The notes below the pieces were generated by a model that did no database searches, was not told the DNA's origin, and saw only the letters and a list, made by a program, of their open reading frames with translations. Source: Orbicella faveolata (taxonomy: Eukaryota > Cnidaria > Anthozoa > Scleractinia > Merulinidae). Taken from it: 64,000 nucleotides of DNA. The position numbers and the translations under genes are program-made. The stretch's first letter is position 1. Every line of letters starts with the position of its first letter. Shown piece by piece: positions 1-9,897 of the stretch. Where the stretch lies: contig NW_018149775.1 of NCBI RefSeq assembly GCF_002042975.1, positions 743,586 through 807,585 on the forward strand. Reading direction: 5' to 3'.

Positions 1-841
1 AATGCGGGCATTAGGGAGGATGGAATTGTGAGAGACATAGTCGATAGAAGTTAACTGTTTGTTTTGTTTTTCATATTTGTTACTTGGAACAGAACTGAAT
101 GGTCCTCCTTTTTAGCCAGGTATGCTTATGGAGTGCAAAGCAAAGTCGAAAAAAGTTAACTGTTTGTTTTGTTTTGCATATTTCTTACTTGGGACTAAGA
201 TGGTTCTCATGGTTAGCTCATAATATTGACTTACCCGATTTACCATTCTTGTCAATAGAATCTAGGCCGTCTAGTGGGTATCCTGAACAAGTCATGCGTC
301 CATAGGACCAGTACTCCTGTTGGAGAACAATTCAAAAAACTCGTTTAAATCTTCTCTGAGTCTGTGGTTTTCATGAAAGACAGGCTCCTTAGCAACACGA
401 CGCATGCGTATGACGCCATTCTGATGTAAAAACTACTTCAGATAGAAAATAACCCGAAAGGAAGAGTTTTCTAAGGTAGAAAACATCAAATAATAAGTCG
501 AAAATAAATGAGGATAACAAAACGGAGTTAGATTGTGACCGGGTAATTATGAGTGCAACGATCGCGCTTTTTACAGTAAGAAACTCTTTGACGGCTCCGG
601 TCATTTTTCCTTTGTTAGCTTGCAAAAAAGATAAAAAAAACTGTCTTTTGAAGGAAACTTATACAGTTTTCACTCACGTGGCCAGCAGCCATGCAAACTT
701 ACTGAGCAAAAAAACTGTTATATAACAAATGAATTCAACTCCTACAGGATTGGTTTGGTACACCAACATGGCTACCGTTTCATTGCTTTGGGACAACAAT
801 ATGGCTGCTGTGACGTCATGTGAAAACACTCTGTTCCTTAC
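1..841. other. Left-edge stretch, probable TRPV intron
   Basis: A donor (GTAAGG read on the minus strand) follows the 842-988 exon, so this sequence is most simply the next TRPV intron. I looked on the minus strand for the exon that should follow the ankyrin domain and found none that I could support. The short reading frames here have no recognisable motif. Confidence 0.4.
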
Positions 842-1173
842 CATGCTTTGATATTCGAGAATTTCATGGAACATCTCTTTTCTTCCCAACTTAGCAGCCA
901 GCGTGAGAGGTGTAAGTCCCAAGTTATTTCTGATGAACGTGTCTCCACGTATCTTGTGTCTTCTCTGTGTGGCATGAAAAAACATGTCCTACAACGAAAG
1001 AATGCTTGATCAATATAATAAAATAGTCTTACTGACATTTGACAGTGATTTTTTCCCCCATGGAATTTGACCCGACTGCATACTGTACAGATCAGTGAAG
1101 GCTATACCACCAAGCTTTAAGGAAGTAATTTGACACTGTATCTCATTCCATGTCTGCACCAGTTTCAACGTGA

Positions 1174-1262
<89 letters not shown>

Positions 1263-3711
1263 CGCAACGTAAAGACCTCCTCCAAGTCCAGGTAGAAAGT
1301 GACTGAAAATCACCCGGAAGGAAATTGAAGGTGCATCCTGGCGAAGTTGCTTATCAATGAGAAATATGTCTGCGATTTGTTGCGCTCACGATAAGCTCGA
1401 CAACCCACCGAAACCCATAGGAAATAGTTCAGCCAGTAAAAACTATCCTCTAAATATTTTTTTTAGCTTACTATCTTGTTGTGTATGACACACAAGTGTA
1501 ATACGGTGTTGCCAAGCGTGTCCTGTCTGTTTGGATCCGCGCCCCTCCTTATAAGGTAGTCGTACATCTCCTTGTTCTCGAAACACGCTGCAAAGGATGC
1601 TGGATATTCACCGTAATAGGCATAACCTGTTGAAAACAGCATCAGTGAGACATTAACGACTTTTAAAAGTCACGGAAAGGACTCCTCTAAACGCGGTATG
1701 AGACAGGCTTGTATCTGAAACGCAATACCAATAAACCCCCAGCTCTCTGAGAAGATCAACGCTATTAAACCTATCACTATTGTTTTTATTAGAGCGATTT
1801 TCAATTGAGTGTCGTAAAAGCAAAATCAAACCAATAACTTACCAGTTAGACTTCTCAGTTAGTCTCAAACCTTAATAAAACCAAAACCAAAACGAAAGCA
1901 ATTGTCTAACTACTTTCAACACTCAATTGAAAACCGCTCAATTAGTGACATTAAGAAGAACTAATACCCATTGTTTCTCAAGACAAGGCATACCTCGTTT
2001 TAGCTGATACTCGATAACGCGGAGACACGAAGACACGAAGACCGAACTTGAGCCCAAACAGAAGTTTTTCGAACTCCAATCAACAAAACCAAGAAAACAA
2101 CAAAGTAACAAAACCAGGAACGAAGAATGTGCGGCTTTTGACCACTTACCATCGTAATTCGTTTCTTGTTTTATTTTGTCCTTGCAGTCCTCCGGCATAA
2201 AGAATCTTCCTCTTGCTCGTGCATGAACATCAGCTCCACATTGACCAACCAGGAGTTTGAACGACTGTAGGTCTCCATTAACAATCGTGATGTGAACAGC
2301 TGTCTCACCTGCAGCGTGTAAAAGATAAAAAAAACGATGAAGAAAAAGACAACCTCTCACATGTTTTCAACAAAGAGTTTCTGTTAGCTTTTCATGCAGT
2401 CATGCGACTGGCATTTACTAGGAAACACTGCTATAAATAGCTCATGATGGGCATGACTAAGCATATGAGCATCATGATACAGTATACATGGACTCTCCTG
2501 TTGCTTAGCTCTTGATAGGGTAGCCTTTGAACAGGCTTCCAAGTAGGCTCGATTTCCGCCTCTCCCGGGGAGGAGTGCGGGCTCCTTTCCTGAACAGCGG
2601 CTGCTCCTCCAAGTGAAGATCTTCTTTCCCAGATTGGGCTCGGCTCGCTCGGTTTCCCGATTTTTTCTTCGCCCTAAATCCAAATAGTAAGCGTGTTCAC
2701 AGGCTAGTGATAGAGTAAGACTGACAAATCTTGATCATTTTCTCACCATAGAATTCATGGCTTTCATACTGATCCAGAGCCATAGTAGGATAAACTTTCA
2801 GCAATGCGCGCGCCATCTCTGCCATCTGTGGATTGTTGTTTAGGAAACACAAGTGCAGTGCTGTCTCACCCAGTGCCCCGCGGTGATCAAGATTCCAGCA
2901 AGCTTTGCGGGGTGTATCATCTGGGGCGTCACGACATTCGACTGCTCCATGACTGTCGGACTAGAAAGTAGTTCATTTGTTATAAGAGGAAGAGGATGTT
3001 TTTAAAAACGGAAAAACGGAAAAAGAAAACCGAAGGATGGGAGAAGAGAGGGAAGGAGGGAGGGGGGAGGTGGTAAGGGAGAGAGGGAGGAGGGAGAGAG
3101 AGGTAAAAGGAAGGAACTTACAGTAGTGGCCATTGTCGTCCCCTGTGCTACTCGTTTTGAAATGTTGTTTCAAACAGCTCCCTCCGTTTCGCCGACCACG
3201 TGAGCAGACGAAACGGAGGCTCGTGGGAATGAGGATGAGTAATAGCTAATTAGCGACAATTCTAGGATGTCTTAACACTATTTTATCAGTGGCCTAACAG
3301 GACACTTTAGTTTAGAGTATCGATTTTAGTCACAGATCCTACTTGGAGGGAAGGATCTAGAAATACCGAACGTCGGAGAGAGAGTTCTTCATCGCGCTGT
3401 CACAACTCAGTTAACTTTACCTGTGATTCCCTCTCATTCTGCCATTTTTTGACCTCTTCTGCAGTGATCTCTTTTCCATCCCCTTGTTCATAAAGGTACG
3501 GCTGAAGTATCTTGTCATCTCGAAGCTTTCTCACGAATCCAGACTTGCCGCTTTCTTTCCAGATTTGAACAAATTCTGTGTTACCTTCCAGGCCTTTCAG
3601 GTCAACAAACGTATACAGTTTGTTCTCCAGTTTTCCTCGTGTCTGACGCTTCCAAGCTTCATCACGATCCTCTCCTTTCTCGCCGAGCACTTTATAAGCG
3701 CAGTTACCCAT
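842..3711 (-). CDS. TRPV-type cation channel, N-terminal ankyrin part (partial, runs off left edge)
   Basis: Five phase-compatible coding exons on the minus strand: 3421-3711, 2747-2960, 2150-2308, 1472-1626 and 842-988. They encode about 322 residues from MGNCAYK onward. Ankyrin repeats dominate: GETALHLCFLNNNP, GETAVHITIVNGD, YYGEYPASFAACFENKE, GADPNRQDTLGNTVLHLCV and NNLGLTPLTLAAKLGRKEMF. The GEYP-FAAC and GNTVLH signatures followed by LTPLTLAAKLG are typical of TRPV channels, which are plasma-membrane or ciliary calcium-permeable channels with a six-repeat cytoplasmic ankyrin domain before six membrane segments. No membrane-segment exon was found between 842 and the left edge, so the pore lies outside. 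The start is the first ATG of the open exon. MGNC could be an acylation signal. Subfamily (vertebrate TRPV5/6-like or insect Nanchung/Inactive-like) cannot be settled here. Confidence 0.85.
1173..1261. repeat. (GAAA)n microsatellite in a TRPV intron
   Basis: About 22 nearly perfect tandem GAAA units lie between TRPV exons 4 and 5. The minus-strand reading frame over it is only a Leu-Ser-Phe repeat and is not a gene. Confidence 0.95.
1792..1939. repeat. Short foldback element (MITE-like), family of 55862-55998
   Basis: The ends are inverted copies: GAGCGATTTTCAATTGAGTG on the left and CACTCAATTGAAAACCGCTC on the right, about 148 bp apart. The interior is rich in AAACCAAAACC. A related stretch in the opposite orientation lies at 55862-55998. 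It sits in a TRPV intron and has no coding capacity. Confidence 0.75.
3128..3240. repeat. Foldback MITE fragment, same family as 43890-44012
   Basis: Contains GCTACTCGTTTTGAAATG, then CGTTTCGCCGACCACGTGA and AAACGGAGGCTCGTGGGAAT. The same parts occur in reverse order and opposite strand at 43890-44012, where outer ends of the type CATTCTCGTCCCCAG / GGGGACGAGAATGG are clear. It lies in the first TRPV intron. Confidence 0.6.
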
Positions 3712-3800
3712 GACCTCTTAAACCAGGACTTCCACCTGTGGTTGAAAACATGAAACAAGAGTTGAAGCAACTTAACTTTACATAAAATATATATAAGACT

Positions 3801-3996
3801 GATGGAAAAAGCTCTTGAAAATGTCCAAAAGCTGGCGTAACCTAGGTGTTTCGGGCTTGCCCTTCTTCAGTATTTTCTTAGTCCTTCCTCAGTACGCTTA
3901 GCGCCTCTTCTACATACATACCGTGGCTGAAGACGGGCTAAGCCCGAAACGTCTCGTTTACGCTAAGTATTTGACATTTACAAGAGCTTTTTCATC
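3801..3996. repeat. Long inverted repeat with hammerhead-like arms
   Basis: Left arm begins GATGGAAAAAGCTCTTGAAA and the right arm ends TTACAAGAGCTTTTTCATC, its imperfect complement; the arms are about 75 bp each. Inner parts of the arms are GTTTCGGGCTTGCCCTTC and CTGAAGACGGGCTAAGCCCG-AAAC. The second resembles a hammerhead core (CTGANGA, short stem, GAAA), with an extra base before the stem. Such cores are known from Penelope-like retroelements. No reading frame is present. Confidence 0.6.
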
Positions 3997-4282
3997 CTTA
4001 AAGCTACTTTACCGTCATGTAGTGTCACGCATCAAATGAGTTTTTGTTGTTGTTGTTGTTATCATTATTGTTACTATTAGGAGAGTCCACTTAGAACTGT
4101 CGGACATTGATTTAGATATCGAAAAAAGACATGCAAATATTCGTTAAGGCAATTGAGAATGCTATTTCTGGGGAACTCTAGCCGAAGCCACGAACACTGA
4201 GCCAAGAAGTGGACCTGCATATAGCTACAGTATATTTTTAAAGTAGAGTTTTTGCCATTTAAATGTGTAGAGTATTTTTTAC

Positions 4283-4313
<31 letters not shown>

Positions 4314-6272
4314 TGCTTTTTTGCCCATTTCTAAGGGTTTTGCATTTGCGTAGACTCGTTTTACGTATGAATCACCTCCTACTCTAAGAGCTGCCAAGAG
4401 AGCTTGGTCGTAGGCTAGCATTTGTTAGTGTAATGTAACACAGATTTTCAAGACGAAAAAGAAAAAAGTTCAAGATTAGATTAAATTTGTAAGTCTTCAA
4501 GTTATAAAAATATTCCCAATTTCTTTTTTCGAGTATTTCGTTGTGAAAGGGCAACTCAAAAATGGCCATTTTTTAAAAATCAATATTGTTTACTAATTTT
4601 TATTCATAAGGGACATATTTCTGGCTGTTTCTGGTAGCGACGCGGACTTCGTGACCCTCTTCGTGACCCGAAATTCTAAACCCAGAAAAGGAAGTTGTCA
4701 CTGGAGTTTTCAGATGATCACGAAATCCGTGGAATAATCCACTACTAACTTGATCAGTTTACTTTTAACAAGTTAGCCAGGTGTCAGTTGCCTGTGTTTT
4801 CCACTACGTTTCCCTAATTGTACGCTTTAAAATTTTGAATCCCAGCCTCTTTGTATCTTGTATGGAAATAAAATAAATATTTGTATTTATTAGCACTTAA
4901 GTTGCTGAGGATTGAACACTGCAAACTTTGTTTGCCGAACTGTCGACACTAGTAATCAAACGGTACGGCTCTGTGCCATTTGAGGAAAAAGCCCCCTAGA
5001 AAACTAATATTATCAGTTGTTAATCAGTTGTGAAGTACACATGTCGTAGTTCAGTGTGTTATAAGTTCCTGTTTCAGCTGTTTGAATGAGTTCATGTGGA
5101 GCCCTGCTTCGCTTCCGTTCTACTGTAAACTTATATGAAGGTCTCACAGTTACCAGGTTACGCTGATATATTCCTTAAAAATGAGACTTGAAGAAAACAT
5201 GGTTGAAAATAACTTACAGTTGATAAGAAATCATATCACAGTGTTATAATCGCTTGAAGGAAGCTTGACATCGTCGCTCTGATGCGCGTAAAACTGAATA
5301 TTCTGAATGTATTGCTGGTCGGTAGCTAAGGAACACCAAGAAAGTTTGGCTTATCTTCTATATTGGTGCAGAACATAAGAGTGATAAAAAATAGTACAAC
5401 CGTATCTTCACGTTTTCTACCGTACTAGGAAAGTATGAATAAAATCATACAATGAACATTTCGTGGTGAACGTCGTGGAAGTTAACATAAATAAATACTT
5501 ACGGCCTTGTTAGTGCGAAAGGTTAGCTTTCCGTGATTAGTAATCGCTCCAAGAAAGGATGTTGAGGGCTGTATCATTTTCCTTCTATACAGTTCATTCA
5601 GTCTTTACCAAGATGGTACAGAACCAGTTGTTCTGATCTCCTTCGGTAAGCCATGTTACCTAGCAAACGAATGCAAAATATGTCTTATGAATAAGTAAAG
5701 TAGTTGCGTTACATTTGCATTTATTTGTGTGTGAACAAAGTGCGTTTACGTCATACCTCCTATTGAACACAATGAAGATGAAGTAAAGCGAAACTAAAAG
5801 TCCCAGTGGGAGATCAATTACGATTTTGAAATAACAAAAAAAAAACAGTAAAATAGACTGACACACTTCGTCAAAATTTTAGCTATGTTGACCATAACAA
5901 AAAAACTTGACAATAAATTGCTTACTGAGACTAACAGAGGTCACTCAACCAATTAAGATTTCCCGGACGTTTCAAATATTAGCTTGAAAATGGACGGAAA
6001 TAGAACCAAGGGAAAGCGTTTTCGTGTTTTCGAGGTCTCGTTCATTTTTCATCTTATACAGGGACGACAACGACCTTCCTAATTCCAATGTTTTCCAGCC
6101 TTTTTTCCTTACTTTCATTAATTTAAATGACAGTGAAATACCATTTGCTAGCTTTTATTTTAGAGCGAGATGGTCAATGCACTTTGTACGATATACACCC
6201 ATTCATGCACATGGCCACCTGCTTCTCTAGGGGGGGGGGGGGGAGCTCGTCGTACCTTTTAGGGGTTCAGGG

Positions 6273-6506
6273 CTGGGTTGTTCAAAGCCTGATTAAGCTA
6301 ACCCAGGATTAGCGAGAATTTTGATTTCACTTTTGTGACTCTTCGGTGAGGTTCTCTGTTTACGTTGTTTGTCCTTCTGTTAAGAGTTTGAATTATCTCA
6401 AACTACACAAAACGTAAGCAATGAAAAACATTTTTATATAAGAAAATCAATTCTTAGGTTAACTTTTTAATCCTGGGATGGAGTTAACCGGCTTTCGAAC
6501 AACCCG
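6273..6506. repeat. MITE with GGGTTGTTCNAA terminal inverted repeats
   Basis: Left end CTGGGTTGTTCAAAGCCTGA with TAACCCAGGATTAG just inside; right end TCCTGGGATGGAGTTAACCG followed by GCTTTCGAACAACCCGC, which is the imperfect complement. Total about 234 bp, non-coding. The GGTTGTTCAAA...AGGATTA end type is common in dispersed invertebrate MITEs. Confidence 0.7.
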
Positions 6507-6744
6507 CAACAGAAAAACAGTTTTGGTATCTCTTAGGGTGTTTAGCCTCCGAAGGTCCATAGCGGGAGCTTTCGTGGTACCTTTTAGGGTTGTTACTGTG
6601 TTGTTTTAGAATTCGTACCTGTTAGGGTCGGGTGAAAGCATTTTCACGCTACGCCTACAATTGGCCACAAAACAATATCTTGGTACCTCTTAGGGGTTCT
6701 TTTCAAAAGCTCCCCGTTCCTTTTCATATGGGAGTCCCGCCGGA

Positions 6745-7040
6745 GGTTATTCATGCATGGTTCTGATCTACCTGGATACCTGAGGAACATTAGACAAGAG
6801 ACTATGACAGTCTCTTGGTTGAGATCGTCTGTGAGAGCTGTGAATGGGGCTTCATTCGTCCCTCCAGCACCGCAATGTGACTCTTTAGCAGTGCATCCAA
6901 TCCTGAACCAGTCCTCTGGATTTTCAATACGTTCTTTTGCTACTTGCGCCTGTTTAGTTGGATTATAGTTATGGGCAAAGCTTACTCCATCTAAATAAAA
7001 TGCAATTTCTTCAGTCCATAGGGAGCTTGTAGCCGTGTCG
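6745..7040 (-). pseudogene. Relic of a DDE-type transposase
   Basis: The minus strand holds about 80 open codons reading WTEEIAFYLDGVSFAHNYNP, then GCTAKESHCGAGGTNEAPFT. The order 'F-x-L-D-G-V-S-F-x-H-x-Y-N-P ... C/R-T-A-K-G/E-S-x-x-G-x-G-G' recalls DDE transposases of cnidarian and other invertebrate DNA transposons; the Asp in YLDGV would be a catalytic position. There is no start codon and the N- and C-terminal parts are missing, so it is a fragment. No terminal inverted repeats could be tied to it. Family (Tc1/mariner-like or another DDE group) is a guess. Confidence 0.5.
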
Positions 7041-7644
7041 CTGCGAAAAAAGGAATAATTAAGATGTGATGAATCAGTGAGAGCTCTCGATAATTTACAA
7101 ATGATAGTGGTATTTTAGATTTTCAGAATTTTTGTTGCCAATATTATTGCAACGTAGTTACTGACTTAGATTTCTTTACAGTGAATCGGGGCATAATGGT
7201 CAAAGTACCGTGCGAAATGGTCAGTATTCGATTTCACTGCTGGCTTGCTTTTTAAATTTTATTTCACGCTCCTTTTAGTTGTTCATTGATGTTTAGACAG
7301 GATATCAAAATCTCCGTATTTTAAAATCTTTTAATCAAAATATGTTTCTTTTTTTTGGTCTTGTTCTTTCACATTGATGTCGGAGTGTACCAACTTTAGG
7401 CTTGAACTTATTTGTTCGTATGCTGCTACCAGCGATAATAAAAAGACACCAGATTGCATTTTGTCTTAAATATGTTTAAACGAGAATCTTTCTCAGCTTA
7501 AAACTAATTTCTGACTCGAAGCACGCAAATAGGCCATGAAGAAACACTTCAATTTCGGGAAGTAACTCCATCTCGGGCATTTGACCGAAGTAAGCCTGAG
7601 ACGGAGAAGTTATGGCAGCGATTAAAAAGGTCATGTTTCTAACA

Positions 7645-7715
7645 GCGTACTGTGTGGTGTAGTGGATAAGACGAGTCGCTTCAGAGCGTGAGGTCGTAAG
7701 TTCAAATCCTTCAAG
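7645..7715 (+). repeat. tRNA-like sequence (probable SINE head or tRNA relic)
   Basis: TGGTGTAGTGGATAAGACG resembles a pol III A box and AGTTCAAATCC a B box, at tRNA-like spacing. The acceptor stem does not close cleanly, so I do not call a functional tRNA. An A-rich tail (AAAAAAAAATAAAGG) follows, as in SINEs. Confidence 0.4.
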
Positions 7716-7824
7716 GTGAGTAGAAAAAAAAATAAAGGTTGTTACCCGTCAGTTACCAGGTATGCAGAAAATGGAGTTAAAAATACCTAGGATAAAGGGT
7801 ATCACGGAATGATTGAAGAAGATA

Positions 7825-8320
7825 CAGGAATTAGGGGGAGAGGGTGGTATAGCTGGAGTCGGGGTTACAAGTTGGTACAAGTAGGAAGTTAGGAGACAGG
7901 GTGGGGTAGGGTGAGTGAGGAGGAAGTAAAGAGGACGTAGACATTAGGGGGAGAAGGCGGAATAGCAGGGGTCAGGGATACAACATTGCATAGGGAGAGA
8001 AGGTATGGGCATAGTCAGAGGGAGGTAGAGAAAACATTGGATTCAGGAGAATAGGGAGCCATAGGCTGAGACAGGGGAGGTAAGGAGGACATAGAGGATG
8101 GGGAAAGTGTGGTATCACTTGGGTCAGGGGGGTAAAAATCATGTGGGAAGCAGGGAGAGAGGGTGGAATAGGCTGAGTCAAGGAGAGGTAAAGAAAACAT
8201 AGGAATCAGGGGAAGAGAGGTGAATACCTTGAGTCGGAGGTGGGGAGGAAGATTATAGAAGAAGGAGAAGAAAGGGTGGAAGACGTAGTCTGAGTCAGGG
8301 GGGTACTGAGGACTTAAATG
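7825..8320. repeat. Degenerate purine-rich minisatellite
   Basis: About six diverged units of roughly 70-80 bp share the order GTCAGGGGGGTAA, AAAACAT, GAATCAGG, GAGAGAGGGTGG, ATAGGCTGAG. The plus strand is strongly G and A rich over about 500 bp. The two overlapping minus-strand reading frames at 7972-8200 are a by-product of the repeat. Confidence 0.7.
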
Positions 8321-9116
8321 ATGTTGGACATTGTTGGTATCAGACTAGGCTTCCAGAGTTCATTTTTTTAGACTTTTTTGCTAGAATTCATTTTTTTCTT
8401 TCTTATTTCAATTTTGAAGCCGCATAAGAGTATAAAACATAATTACCCTAGTTAAAAAGATTAAAAGAAAAGATGTGAGTAATTCTAGTAGCTGTAGTCA
8501 AATGACACCATCATCCAATATTCTAGTACGTGGAGAGTCAGGCATAGTTGTAGGTGGGAAAGAGGCAAATACTTAGAAAAATAAGTCACCCGTTTCAAGT
8601 GATTTATCCAGTTTTAAGCGCTTCAGTGAAATAATCTGATTATAATAAAGTAATTTAAAAGGTTTTCAACAATTTTAGTTGATCGTATAAAGATCACATG
8701 GTCTTTCCTGAACATTTCCGAGGGTTCCCGGCTAAGGTTGTTGAGAGTTTACATGTAAGTCAGCAATGTCTTCCTACCTATAAGCTTAAATATCTCTACA
8801 AGTGGAACGAAGTGTAACGTCTTTGTCGTACAGGTGAAATTCTCGGAATTCACCACAGTTTTGAACCATTGAGTTTTTTAGGTTTAAAAATACAAACAAT
8901 ACAACATTTACTAACTATCAGTTAAAAGTTTTTAAAGTAATAAAAATAATTTTACACTCAGGTTCTAAGTTTAACTTGTGAGCTTCATTGAAGATCGTTG
9001 AAGTGTTCACGCTTTGGTGAGTTGGAAAAGTTCTGGCTAACAAAGTATTAAGTTTGTAGTACTGCCGACTTAGGAGAAAATCTGTAAAGTACTACAGGCA
9101 TTAGGCTTATAAAGTA

Positions 9117-9308
9117 CCTTCTCTTCTCGTTGTTGTTAAACGTAGAATTGCTTTCTTTCTCGTGGTGAGCAAGTTTCCTGACTGAATCGCAGCATTGAAG
9201 GACCTTCCGCAACTCTCCAAAGCAATTAGAAAACAACGTGGTGGTCAAAACCCCAGCTTTCGTCAAGATGAACGTTTCTGTTATAGCTTGGACCATAAGA
9301 ATGGTCAT
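9117..9308 (-). CDS. Possible 5' exon of an unknown gene
   Basis: Open frame MTILMVQAITETFILTKAGV onward, about 63 residues, ending before a possible donor (AAG|GTACTT). I recognise no domain, and found no partner exon with certainty; the next open stretch to the left on this strand is the transposase relic. It may be chance. Confidence 0.2.
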
Positions 9309-9636
9309 CTAGTTTTCAGAAAGGGTCCCAAAAAGGGAAATTCTTTCAAAATTTTTATAAAGTAAACACGTATTCATTCATAAACTGGCAAAGTAAACCA
9401 TTGCCGCGTGCTGCCGGTCGCAGTGGCGGGAACTGTGACGTCACCCTCAGAGTATCGGTTACTAAATGGAAAACCTTGAATTTATACATCGACAAAAACA
9501 TTCGTTCAAAACCTATCGTCCTTATGTTGAATGAAAAATATTGAAATGAAAGGTTTCCGACTCCGAATAGCTAACAGACAAATTACATATTTCTAGCCAT
9601 CCCAGATGAGCCGAAAAAAACAAAAATTCTTCATCG

Positions 9637-9646
9637 GTCACGTGAC
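9637..9646. promoter_or_regulatory. Perfect palindromic E-box GTCACGTGAC (CLEAR-like)
   Basis: GTCACGTGAC lies about 250 bp upstream of the RCC1-repeat gene ATG. It equals the core of the CLEAR element bound by MiT/TFE factors at lysosomal genes; USF-type factors bind the same core. Binding is inference. Confidence 0.45.
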
Positions 9647-9705
9647 TCTACGTGGAAAAAAAAAAAAGGTATTAGTTTCCAGTCTTCTTTGCAGCTATAT
9701 TTTCC

Positions 9706-9716
9706 AAGATGGCGGC
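9706..9716 (+). promoter_or_regulatory. YY1-like motif AAGATGGCGGC
   Basis: Matches the YY1 core AANATGGCGGC and lies about 180 bp before the ATG of the RCC1-repeat gene, where a TATA-less start region would be expected. ATGGCG motifs also occur in the two divergent promoters at 35312-35324 and 54835-54847. Confidence 0.45.
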
Positions 9717-9897
9717 CATTTGAAACTTACAAGTGCAGGTTGCCTGACCGGGCAAGATCCGGCTTTTGTTTGCAGTTCCTCCACAGAGGGACAGAATATT
9801 CAACAGAATCTGTTGCAAGTCGAAAAGCTTTCACTGTGCAATGTGGTAATTTGGATTTCTTCCTGCATAACATCCCCTAGAACATTTAGTTTGCAAA

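Larger units (their letters stand above)
3712..9897. other. Gene-poor interval between TRPV and the RCC1-repeat gene
   Basis: The two flanking genes are divergent. Between them I see foldback elements (3801-3996, 6273-6506), a 14-base G tract (6230-6243), several GGTACCTNTTAGGG-type motifs between 6250 and 6700, a transposase relic (6745-7040), a tRNA-like SINE head (7645-7715) and a purine-rich minisatellite (7825-8320). One weak minus-strand exon candidate lies at 9117-9308. In 4.1-6.0 kb and 8.3-9.0 kb I see only AT-rich sequence and (TTG)n and (TTA)n tracts near 4037-4061 and 4283-4313. Confidence 0.6.

Noticed and set aside
1010-1285. 91-codon minus-strand frame rich in LSFF
   Set aside because: Translation of the (GAAA)n microsatellite.
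2384-2683. 99-codon minus-strand frame between TRPV exons 2 and 3
   Set aside because: TRPV exons join in phase without it and no TRPV motif is present; charged but unrecognisable.
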